This document shows positions 56,438 through 64,000 of a stretch of DNA of 64,000 bases, piece after piece (position 1 is the stretch's first letter; each line of letters starts with the position of its first letter). The position numbers were made by a program, and so were the translations under genes. The DNA is from an uncultured Candidatus Saccharibacteria bacterium (GTDB lineage: Bacteria; Patescibacteriota; Saccharimonadia; Saccharimonadales; Saccharimonadaceae). A model generated the notes under the pieces. It did not search any database, was not told the DNA's origin, and saw only the letters and a program-made list of their open reading frames with translations. The DNA lies in contig CAMZIL010000003.1 in the NCBI GenBank assembly GCA_947307225.1, positions 1-64,000 on the forward strand. Direction: 5' to 3'.

Positions 56438-58300
56438 ATGCAAAGTATTCTTATTGTCGGCAATGTCACAAAGGACGTGTATTTGCGTCTCGACAACCGC
56501 AGCAACAATTTCGAAACAGATCAAAACGGCGTCAAATGGCTCGATTTTTCATTCGACGGCAGTCGCCATAACTACTACACGCGCGTCAGCATTTACGGCG
56601 GTGCAAGTATCAGTCTCGAGGTGCTTAGTCGCTTCGGTCTCAATGCTAGCATATCCGGCACGCCAGCTACTTTCCTCGACGGCCAGTTTATTGCCAAAGA
56701 CGTTCATACGACTTACCGCTACCTACTCTGCCAAGACAACAACGTCAGCCATCTCGAGCCTAGTGAATATACCTACACGACTTGGGAAATACCGACCAAC
56801 AATCCGGATTGGATCTACCTCGACAGCTCCGCTAACATCTCGCCAAAACTTGCTACGAGCATCACCGACTATCTCAATCTCAGTCGCAGCACCAAGCTTG
56901 CTATTTTCATCAGCAAACACTCGAATCAGAACGCTCAACATATTCGCGAGTTTATTGACCGCGCAGACATAGTCATTAGCGACATCCCAATGGAAAGCTC
57001 CCGTGATAATTACGTTAAAATCAGCAACGACCATATTGAATATATGGGACGCCGCGTTTTCTGGTCGCTCGACGATAAAAAAGATCTTATGACACGCTTC
57101 TCGTCCCATCTCACGATCGCCGCTTCGGTGCTAGGCGCGCTCGTCCTAGGCAAGGACCCAAGCGAAGCGTTATTACTCGCTCGTGCCAATGCGCAGAGTT
57201 CAAAACTAAGCGCCACTTCAAACCTCAGCACACTCGAACGCGATATCGCCGACGACTATTACCGCGTTGAAAAAACTAACGAAAAAGGAAAAAATATGCA
57301 AGAAATCGAAATTACCGCAAAGAAATTAATGGCCCCAGGCAAGGGCATCCTCGCAGCAGACGAATCCGGCGGCAGCATCCACAAAAAATTCGAATCGATG
57401 AATATCCCAGACGACGAGCAGCATCGCCGCGACTATCGTAATATCTTCTTCACCACTCCAGACCTCGAAAAATACGCCAGCGGCGTCATCCTCTTCGACG
57501 AAACCGCACGTCAGGTCGCCGATAATGGCCAGACTTTTGTAAACTATCTCAGCGACAAGGGTGTCATTCCTGGTATCAAAGTTGATCAGGGCCTCGTTAA
57601 CTTTGAAAACTCCGACGAAAAATACACCCAGGGCCTCGATGACTTACCAGAAAGACTAAAAGAGTATTACGAAATGGGTGCCCGCTTCGCAAAATGGCGC
57701 GCTGCATTCGAAGTAACCGACCATAGTCCTAGCGCGATGGCTATTCAGAAGAACTGCGAGATTCTCGCCGACTATGCCCGCGACTGTCAGGCCGCCAATA
57801 TCGTCCCGATCGTCGAACCAGAGCTCGTCTATGACGGAGACTATACTATCGAACAAAACATCGAATATACTGGCAAAATCCTCGACTGCCTCTTCAGTGA
57901 GCTCGCCAAAAAGAGCATCAATCTCGCCGGCTGTATCCTAAAAGTTAACATGGTTCTAGCGGGCAAACGCCAAGAACATCAATCAACGCCAGAAGAAGTT
58001 GGCCGCGCAACCGCTCAGGTTCTACGAGAGCACGTCCCACATGCGCTCGCTGGCGTCGTCTTCCTATCTGGCGGCCAAAGTGTCACTCAGGCTACCGACA
58101 ATCTCCAAGCCGTCACTAATAACGGCCCATTCCCATGGACTGTTACCTTCTCGTATGCTCGCGCTTTGCAAGATCCAGCCCTCCAGGCATGGAAAGGCGA
58201 TAATGCAAATGCCGACACCGCACGCGGCGCCTTCCGTGAACGTCTGATCGCAAACGCTAACGCACTAAAGGTCAACAATGCCTACGAAACCGAGCAGTAA
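56438..58300 (+). CDS. PfkB-like pseudokinase fused to class I fructose-bisphosphate aldolase
   Basis: 620 aa. Residues 1-285 have ribokinase/PfkB features: ILIVGNVTKDVYL, YGGASISLEVLSRFGL, ATFLDGQF and a final helical part (TIAASVLGALVLGKDPSEALLLA). The GAGD catalytic motif is absent where it should be (MTRFSSH). From M287 the chain is a class I aldolase: GKGILAADESGGS, FAKWRAAFEV, IVPIVEPELVYDGD, Schiff-base K502 in CILKVNMVLAGK and VVFLSGGQS. AAAGGAAAAAAT precedes the internal ATG 57296, so a free aldolase could also be made. TATAAT (56425-56430) is 7 nt before ATG. It cleaves fructose-1,6-bisphosphate. Confidence 0.9.
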   Translation: MQSILIVGNVTKDVYLRLDNRSNNFETDQNGVKWLDFSFDGSRHNYYTRVSIYGGASISLEVLSRFGLNASISGTPATFLDGQFIAKDVHTTYRYLLCQDNNVSHLEPSEYTYTTWEIPTNNPDWIYLDSSANISPKLATSITDYLNLSRSTKLAIFISKHSNQNAQHIREFIDRADIVISDIPMESSRDNYVKISNDHIEYMGRRVFWSLDDKKDLMTRFSSHLTIAASVLGALVLGKDPSEALLLARANAQSSKLSATSNLSTLERDIADDYYRVEKTNEKGKNMQEIEITAKKLMAPGKGILAADESGGSIHKKFESMNIPDDEQHRRDYRNIFFTTPDLEKYASGVILFDETARQVADNGQTFVNYLSDKGVIPGIKVDQGLVNFENSDEKYTQGLDDLPERLKEYYEMGARFAKWRAAFEVTDHSPSAMAIQKNCEILADYARDCQAANIVPIVEPELVYDGDYTIEQNIEYTGKILDCLFSELAKKSINLAGCILKVNMVLAGKRQEHQSTPEEVGRATAQVLREHVPHALAGVVFLSGGQSVTQATDNLQAVTNNGPFPWTVTFSYARALQDPALQAWKGDNANADTARGAFRERLIANANALKVNNAYETEQ

Positions 58301-58694
58301 AAAGCACGGCAAAGCCTACCTCGACGAAGCAGTAGAGAAGTCTACCTACCGCGCAAAACCAATCACACGTAAAAAGGCAATCATTGCCGGCTGCCTCGCA
58401 TTGCCGCTCGGTAGCACTGGTATTCATAATTTCTTAATGCGCAACAAAAAACGCGGGTTTTTCCATTTGCTAATTAGCAGCATCGCATTCGGACTATTCT
58501 TCTTCCCATTCAGTCACGCGCTTCTCGCCGTTTATTCTTGCCAAATGGGCGGGGAATGTATTGATATGTCCAGCTACGACGACACGCTCAATGCGCTGCT
58601 GATCACCGGCCTAGTGCTTCTGGCGGGCAGCATCATTTGGGGCGCCGTAGAGGGCATAATTATCCTCATTAACCACAAACGCTTCGAAGAATAA
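58278..58694 (+). CDS. TM2-domain-like membrane protein
   Basis: 138 aa. A basic N-terminus precedes a hydrophobic part with LALPLGSTGIHNFLMRNKKRGFFHLL, resembling the G-x-H-x-F-Y motif of TM2 domains, and ending IIWGAVEGIIIL. ATG lies 23 bases inside the aldolase gene. Role unknown. Confidence 0.68.
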   Translation: MPTKPSSKKHGKAYLDEAVEKSTYRAKPITRKKAIIAGCLALPLGSTGIHNFLMRNKKRGFFHLLISSIAFGLFFFPFSHALLAVYSCQMGGECIDMSSYDDTLNALLITGLVLLAGSIIWGAVEGIIILINHKRFEE

Positions 58695-58698
58695 CAAA

Positions 58699-58727
58699 AA
58701 ATCCGCCAATTTTACTTGGCGGATTTT
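58699..58727. terminator. Bidirectional terminator
   Basis: AAATCCGCCAA (58699-58709) and TTGGCGGATTT (58716-58726) pair perfectly over 11 bp between convergent genes. Confidence 0.93.
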
Positions 58728-58741
58728 TGATTCCTTAGTGA

Positions 58742-59419
58742 TTACTCAGCTTTTTCTTCTTCAGCTGGAGCAGCAGCGGCAGCTGCATCCTCAGCAGCCT
58801 TAGCCTCGTCAGCAGCCTTATCGGCCTCTGCCTTAGCATCGCGCTCAGCAGCCTCAGCAGCTGGATCGTAAACGTTAGCGATTGGGAGCTCTTTATCAAG
58901 TTCCTTATCGGCAAATTCAACGCCCTTTGGAAGAACGATATCAGCAATCGTCAAACCGTCTTCGACAGTAGCGAGCTTGCTTGCGTCAACCTCGATTGCT
59001 TCTGGAAGATCTGCAGGCTTTGCCTTAACATCAATTTCCTCAAGAACGAGCGAGAGAACAAGATGAGCCTTGCTTGCATCGGAAGTTTCAAAGTTAACAA
59101 CCTTGATTGGGGTAGTAGCTTCAACGACTTCGTTTGCACTAATCGCCTGGAACTCGATGTTGCGGATAAGGCGCTTAACTGGATCAATATCAACATTCTT
59201 TACGAGAACCATCTGAGCCTTGCCATTGATCGTCAGATCAATAGGGGAGTGGTAACCAGCCGTGCGGACAGCCTTCTCGGTCTCGTTGTAGCTAGACTGA
59301 GTAAGAATAGGTTCGCCTTCACCAAAAACGACAGATGGGATCAAGCCCTGTTCACGTAGATTTTTTACTTTTTTGCCAGACACTTCGCGTTTTGCGAGTG
59401 CTAATTTAGATTCGCTCAT
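58742..59419 (-). CDS. rplY: 50S ribosomal protein L25 (CTC form)
   Basis: 225 aa. L25 domain (ALAKREVSGKKVKNLREQGLIP, VLVKNVDIDPVKRLIRNIEFQ) and the C-terminal TL5/CTC domain (LPEAIEVDASKL...VLPKGVEF). It ends in an Ala/Glu-rich tail of about 45 residues, probably disordered. It binds 5S rRNA. AGGAAT lies before ATG on the minus strand. Confidence 0.96.
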   Translation of the reverse strand: MSESKLALAKREVSGKKVKNLREQGLIPSVVFGEGEPILTQSSYNETEKAVRTAGYHSPIDLTINGKAQMVLVKNVDIDPVKRLIRNIEFQAISANEVVEATTPIKVVNFETSDASKAHLVLSLVLEEIDVKAKPADLPEAIEVDASKLATVEDGLTIADIVLPKGVEFADKELDKELPIANVYDPAAEAAERDAKAEADKAADEAKAAEDAAAAAAPAEEEKAE

Positions 59420-59506
59420 TAAATTTATTCCTATTTTTAAAATCTATTCTATATTCTAAGATAAGCTTTAGAGAAAATCAAGCATAAGCGTGGTAAAATA
59501 GAGTAA

Positions 59507-60580
59507 ATGGATATCTGGTTTGTTATTGCCCAAATTTTAGCGACAACAGGCTGGTTTTTTCTTATCCTTAGTTATTACAAAGAAGACATTCACAAGCTTC
59601 TCCGCATGCAAATTTTTGCCTGCGCTTTCGAAACTGCTAGCTACGTCTTCCTTGGCGCCTTCGCCGGTATCTTCGCTTGTCTCCTCGATCTCGTAAAAGC
59701 AATTCTGTACTACAAAACCGACAAGAGTAACGTCGTATTCGTCGCCACACTACCGTTTTATGTAGTTTTGGCTTATTTCTCGGTGGTCAGCGAAGGCCCA
59801 ATCGCCTTATTGCCAGCAATTGGCGGCATCATCGATGGCTTCGTTCTCACTCGCAACAAAACCGTCGCGACCGTCGGTAGCATCATCGCCAGCACGCTCT
59901 GGATCATTTACGACTTTATCGTCCTCGCATACGCCGCCGCGCTTTACGACAGCATCCTCGTCATCTCAAACTTCTTTGTCCTCTTCCTGGGGTACAGCCG
60001 CATTCTCCATATCAACAAGCTCCACGTAATTAAATGCCACTATTTAACGCGCAGCATTGCCCATAATATTCTTAGCTTGGATAAATCAAACTATGCGCCT
60101 CAATATCTCTGGACCCTCGACGAGCAACGCGCCATGTTCAAGCTCGAGCCAGATTCCATTATTCTGATTCGCGATAAAAAGCGCACCGTTGGCTACCTCA
60201 ACTACATCACTATCACAGAAGAGGCCTACGAAAAAATCCGCCGCGCACATACTTTCTACAAAACCATTCCGGAAGAATTCATCGCGCCGCTGCGCCGTCG
60301 CCGCAAAAACTACATGCTCATCGAAAGCGTCTGTATCAACAAGAGCTACGAATCGCAAAAAATGGCCGATTTCATCAGTCACCGTTTCAATCTATACATT
60401 CGCAACAAGCACAAACAAGGCTACAATTTTCACGGCGTCATTTCCGTTGCAATTTCTGACTTCGAAAAAGATTTCCTTGAGACCGCCCACTTCGCACATA
60501 TTAAAGATTATCGAGATAAAGAAGCTCTCTACGAGCTAGACGATATTGCTATTGCTAAATATAATAAAGACAATGCGTAA
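59507..60580 (+). CDS. YgjV-like membrane domain fused to a cytoplasmic domain
   Basis: 357 aa. Residues 1-160 have about six helices with ILATTGWFFLILSYY and ETASYVFLGAFAGIFACLLDLVKAIL, the Imp-YgjV pattern. The soluble part (about 165-357) has SIILIRDKKRTVGYLNYITI, YMLIESVCINKSYESQKMAD and a beta/alpha rhythm like GNAT acetyltransferases; the family call for this part is tentative. TAAAAT (59494-59499) is 7 nt before ATG. Overlaps the next gene by 8 bases. Confidence 0.68.
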   Translation: MDIWFVIAQILATTGWFFLILSYYKEDIHKLLRMQIFACAFETASYVFLGAFAGIFACLLDLVKAILYYKTDKSNVVFVATLPFYVVLAYFSVVSEGPIALLPAIGGIIDGFVLTRNKTVATVGSIIASTLWIIYDFIVLAYAAALYDSILVISNFFVLFLGYSRILHINKLHVIKCHYLTRSIAHNILSLDKSNYAPQYLWTLDEQRAMFKLEPDSIILIRDKKRTVGYLNYITITEEAYEKIRRAHTFYKTIPEEFIAPLRRRRKNYMLIESVCINKSYESQKMADFISHRFNLYIRNKHKQGYNFHGVISVAISDFEKDFLETAHFAHIKDYRDKEALYELDDIAIAKYNKDNA

Positions 60581-62315
60581 GATAAATATTCATAGCCTTA
60601 TCTTCATCTGCGTCGCAGCCATTGCCTCGATTGTCGATATCATTATTTATCTTTTCAAATCCGACTACAATATTACGCTCGCCGCCGTAACCGTCTTCTG
60701 CATCATCGCAGCCATCCTCATCTGCAAATGGAAGAAAGTCGCCGTCAAAACAGATTTTTCCGCTATTGACCTCATCTTTTTCGCAATTATCGCGTCATAC
60801 ATCGTCGCGCGCATCGCGATCCCAAACTTCTTTTACGACGTAAATAACTACCACATCTATCTCCAGGATAATCCATTCGCGAACAAGATTTATTCCGACT
60901 ACCACGCGGGAAATATTATTAACGGCTTCCTATTTCCACTCGGCGATCGCATGTACTACATCTTCCGCCATCTTCTCGGTCTACGCGCCGGAACAATCTT
61001 CTCATTCTATTGCTACATCGTCGTTTACTATCAAGTCAAAGAGATCCTATCCGTTATCGCGAAGGACAAAGGCAAGGGCATGATTAGCCTCGCGGCAATC
61101 ATCTGCATCACCGCATCCCGCGACGTTATCTACTATATTGGCACATATTATATCGACATTCTCACAATCGCAATCTTAGGCTATCTCGCTTCGTACTTCA
61201 TTCGCCGCAAAGAACATAGCAAACTAGAGCTATTCGACATTATATATCTCGCAATACTAAGCGGTTTCGCCTGCGCGATAAAAGCCCCGAATGTCGTATT
61301 TGCGGCAATCATCATTCTTTATTACATGATCATGAAGCGCATCCGCGCCAGAAAAAACTATTTCTACTTAATGATTATCCTCGGCATTATTCCTATCGCG
61401 CCATATATGGCCGACAACTACATCCAAACCGGCAGCATCATGTTCCCATACTATAACTCAGTATTCCAATCGCCGTATTTTGCAAAATACAACTGGTACG
61501 ACTCACGCTTCCATGTAACCTCATTCCTATATCTACTTGTATGGCCAATCTACATCGGAGTCTTCAATCTTCAATATGGTGACGGCGGTAGCTGGTATGA
61601 CATTATTTGGGCACTAGGCTTTATTGGCATCCCGCTCATTCTCCGTTTTTATAGCAAGCGACCAAAAGAGCTCACACGTCTCTGCATTTTGTCGCTAATT
61701 CTTACAGTAGTTTGGATCGCCTTCACTAAAGGCTACTGGCGCTATGGTCTCATCATCCCGATTTTCTACATGATCAATATTATGGGCACGCTCCTGAACG
61801 TCATCAATGTCAAAATCGACGCCGGCGTATCGCGCAAAGCCCTGCGCAATGTATTCATCCTACTAAGCTGCATTGCATTTATTGCCAACGGCGCCATGTC
61901 CATGCCACAGCAGGCGAAGAACAACGTAGCCTACCTATTCCGCGATTATGAAAACACAAAGATCCATATTGATGGCGAATGGGGAACATTTGGCGATGAT
62001 ACTGCTTTGACGGTAATGGTCCGCGAAGAAGGAACGCCAATCGTCAACCTCAACGTTCCAGCCATGTCCGAGTCCGAACTCGGCGCAAAACTGACCCGCG
62101 AGCGTATTGAAGGTAAAACCTTCTATGTCCTAATCGATAACCAGGTCCGCGATTATTACGTCAATAAATACGAAACTGCCACTAGAATGAATATCCGCTT
62201 GTCGCCGGAGCCATTAGCAACCTATACTGTCGAAGACTTGCCATACCTCAGCGCCGAGGCAACAGCCTGGCTCTATACCGCCGAATATGTCGGCGACTTT
62301 GGCGACGGAAATTAG
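60573..62315 (+). CDS. Polytopic membrane protein, GT-C-like
   Basis: 580 aa with about 12 helices. The first external loop reads [16 protein letters not shown] and is followed by an aromatic-rich segment and [21 protein letters not shown] helices, in the style of GT-C sugar transferases; a soluble C-terminal part begins near 460. TATAAT (60560-60565), inside the previous gene, is 7 nt before ATG 60573. Family assignment is by layout only. Confidence 0.55.
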   Translation: MRKINIHSLIFICVAAIASIVDIIIYLFKSDYNITLAAVTVFCIIAAILICKWKKVAVKTDFSAIDLIFFAIIASYIVARIAIPNFFYDVNNYHIYLQDNPFANKIYSDYHAGNIINGFLFPLGDRMYYIFRHLLGLRAGTIFSFYCYIVVYYQVKEILSVIAKDKGKGMISLAAIICITASRDVIYYIGTYYIDILTIAILGYLASYFIRRKEHSKLELFDIIYLAILSGFACAIKAPNVVFAAIIILYYMIMKRIRARKNYFYLMIILGIIPIAPYMADNYIQTGSIMFPYYNSVFQSPYFAKYNWYDSRFHVTSFLYLLVWPIYIGVFNLQYGDGGSWYDIIWALGFIGIPLILRFYSKRPKELTRLCILSLILTVVWIAFTKGYWRYGLIIPIFYMINIMGTLLNVINVKIDAGVSRKALRNVFILLSCIAFIANGAMSMPQQAKNNVAYLFRDYENTKIHIDGEWGTFGDDTALTVMVREEGTPIVNLNVPAMSESELGAKLTRERIEGKTFYVLIDNQVRDYYVNKYETATRMNIRLSPEPLATYTVEDLPYLSAEATAWLYTAEYVGDFGDGN

Positions 62316-64000
62316 AGAACCTGTTTTAGATATTTACCCGTGTCGCTTTTTTCATTCTTTGCGACATCTTCTGGCGTGCCCGAGGCAATAACTTTGCCGC
62401 CGCCTTGACCGCCCTCAGGGCCCATATCAATGATCCAGTCCGCAGTCTTAATCACATCCAAATTATGTTCAATCACGATCATCGAATTACCGCCATCGAC
62501 TAGGCGTTGTAAAATTGACAACAACCTCTTCACGTCGTCAGTATGTAAACCAGTAGTTGGCTCGTCGAGAATATATAGAGTCTTGCCGGTAGAACGACGG
62601 CTAAGTTCCGTTGCAAGTTTAATACGCTGTGCCTCACCGCCAGAGAAGGTCGTAGCTGGCTGACCGAGCTTAATGTAGCCAAGACCAACTTCCTGCAACG
62701 TCTTTAGCTTACCAGCAATGAGCGGCAGAGCATCGAAGAATTCAACCGCTTCATCAACAGTCATTTCAAGCACATCGGAAATCGTCTTGCCTTTGAATTT
62801 AACTTCCAAAGCCTCGCGATTATATCGTTTGCCATGACAAACATCGCAAGTAACAAAGACGTCTGGCAAGAAATGCATCTCGATCTTCAAAACGCCATCG
62901 CCCTGACATTTTTCGCAGCGACCGCCCTTAACATTGAAGGAGAAACGACCAGCCTTATAGCCACGCACCTGTGCTTCTGGCTGCTCAGCAAACAAATCGC
63001 GAATATTGTTGAAGATGCCAGTATAGGTTGCAGCGTTCGAACGTGGCGTACGACCAATTGGTGACTGATCAATCACAATTACCTTGTTCAAATTCTCGAT
63101 ACCATCAATACGTTCATGTGCGCCAGGCACGGTCTGCGCATGGTTCAAACGCGCCAATAACTCATTGGCAAGAATCTCATTAACGAGCGTAGATTTACCA
63201 GAACCAGACACGCCCGAAACTACCGTCATTACGCCGAGCGGGAACTTCACATCAATATTTTTGAGGTTATTTTCGCGCGCGCCAATGACTTCTAGGCAGT
63301 GATTCGAAACCTTGCGACGCTTGCGTGGCGTCTCGATTTTTTCTTTACCAGAAATATACAGGCCAGTGATAGAATCTGGATTCTTTGCCACTTCCGCTGG
63401 CGTGCCAGCAGCAATTACTTTACCGCCATTTACGCCTGCACCTGGGCCAATGTCAACGAGATAATCTGCCTGCATAATCGTATCGTGATCATGTTCGACG
63501 ACGATAACGGTATTCTTTAGGTCGCGCAAATGCTTCAACGTTGCAATCAAACGATCATTATCGCGCTGATGAAGGCCAATCGACGGCTCATCAAGCACGT
63601 AGAGCACGCCCTGAAGACCAGAGCCAATTTGCGTAGCCAAACGAATACGCTGCGCCTCACCGCCAGAAAGCGTTGCAGCCGAACGGCCGAGCTCAAGATA
63701 GTTGAGACCAACGTCTTTCATAAAGCCAACGCGTGCCTTGATTTCCTTCAAGATCGGACCAGCGATCTTCTGTTCATTTTCCGTCAAACCAAGATCAGAA
63801 TTCAAAACTTCCAAGGTCTGGTCGACATCCATCGCGCACATATCCATGATATTCAAATCATGAATCGTAATTGCGAGAACGACCGGCTTCAAACGCGCGC
63901 CATGACAGGTCTGGCAAATGCGCTCGCGCATGAAACGCTCTATGTCTTTGCGAATAAAATCTGATTCGGTTTCTTTATAGCGACGCTCGAGATTTGGGAT
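62312..64000 (-). CDS. uvrA: Excinuclease ABC subunit A, C-terminal part (runs off the window)
   Basis: The frame is open to the right edge (562 codons here; the N-terminal part is outside). It begins in the first zinc module ([23 protein letters not shown]). Then [36 protein letters not shown], the second Walker [13 protein letters not shown], the second zinc finger RCEKCQGDG...[18 protein letters not shown] and [13 protein letters not shown]. UvrA finds DNA damage with UvrB. The 3' end overlaps the preceding gene by 4 bases. Confidence 0.97.
   Translation of the reverse strand: MPNLERRYKETESDFIRKDIERFMRERICQTCHGARLKPVVLAITIHDLNIMDMCAMDVDQTLEVLNSDLGLTENEQKIAGPILKEIKARVGFMKDVGLNYLELGRSAATLSGGEAQRIRLATQIGSGLQGVLYVLDEPSIGLHQRDNDRLIATLKHLRDLKNTVIVVEHDHDTIMQADYLVDIGPGAGVNGGKVIAAGTPAEVAKNPDSITGLYISGKEKIETPRKRRKVSNHCLEVIGARENNLKNIDVKFPLGVMTVVSGVSGSGKSTLVNEILANELLARLNHAQTVPGAHERIDGIENLNKVIVIDQSPIGRTPRSNAATYTGIFNNIRDLFAEQPEAQVRGYKAGRFSFNVKGGRCEKCQGDGVLKIEMHFLPDVFVTCDVCHGKRYNREALEVKFKGKTISDVLEMTVDEAVEFFDALPLIAGKLKTLQEVGLGYIKLGQPATTFSGGEAQRIKLATELSRRSTGKTLYILDEPTTGLHTDDVKRLLSILQRLVDGGNSMIVIEHNLDVIKTADWIIDMGPEGGQGGGKVIASGTPEDVAKNEKSDTGKYLKQVL

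Noticed and set aside
1..64000. CRISPR arrays, insertion sequences, prophage or integrase genes
   Set aside because: No regularly spaced repeats, transposase, integrase or phage structural motifs seen on reading both strands.

Overview
The window reads as a chromosome segment of a small-genome member of the Candidate Phyla Radiation, most likely Candidatus Saccharibacteria (TM7). This is an inference from gene content and style, because no 16S rRNA gene is present. The signs are dense packing, frequent one-base TAATG gene overlaps, many starts with no Shine-Dalgarno (SD) that lie 6-9 nt behind a TATAAT-like box, trimmed housekeeping enzymes (DnaX and RecR without their zinc cysteines, PolA without a recognisable proofreading domain), several GT-C type membrane proteins and many lineage-specific small proteins. 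TGA is used as a stop, so the code is standard. No prophage, insertion sequence, CRISPR array or integrase was seen.

Layout. 1-5.9 kb: tRNA-Tyr, then an envelope-polysaccharide block (LCP transferase, Wzc-like tyrosine kinase, CpsB-type phosphatase, YhhN-like protein), a P-loop protein, a YgjP-like metalloprotein and a HATPase-like mini-protein. 5.9-11.5 kb: a DUF6020 GT-C protein, a signal-less GH97 glucosidase, an EamA transporter, RlmH. 11.5-15.2 kb: L10 leader, rplJ-rplL, orphan proteins, aquaporin. 15.2-21.9 kb: dnaX-dnaB, two GT-C proteins, ybaB-recR. 21.9-25.8 kb: repeat surface protein, glyA, a Gly/His/Pro-rich protein, cdsA, tRNA-Phe, an orphan. 25.8-31.2 kb: hisS-DUF1653, PP2C, tdk-tmk-ung, a serine hydrolase. 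31.2-33.3 kb: a 330-nt structured leader with its small gene, and a secreted cutinase-like protein. 33.3-46.8 kb: three ABC transporters, prmC, tRNA-Ala, tRNA-Gln, HlyIII and orphans. 46.8-56.4 kb: hydrolase, 23S methyltransferase-like gene, UvrD/nuclease fusion, Y-family polymerase, polA. 56.4-64 kb: PfkB-like/class I aldolase fusion, TM2 protein, rplY, YgjV fusion, another GT-C protein, and uvrA running off the right edge.

How the genes work together. Two promoter styles divide the window. Many housekeeping and membrane genes have only a -10 box immediately before the start codon, which predicts leaderless mRNAs. Another set (rplJ, the kinase gene and most short orphan genes) has TTGACA/TTGACT or TTGCAT, 16-17 bp, TATAAT, then a leader with an SD. 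Six orphan genes share TTGACTTT at the -35. Functionally the window serves envelope building (LCP, kinase/phosphatase, four GT-C proteins, CdsA), replication and repair (DnaX, DnaB, RecR, YbaB, UvrD-nuclease, Y-polymerase, PolA, Ung, UvrA), thymidine salvage (Tdk, Tmk), translation (L10, L7/L12, L25, HisS, PrmC, RlmH, RlmD-like) and contact with the outside (cutinase-like enzyme, ABC exporters, aquaporin, repeat surface protein).
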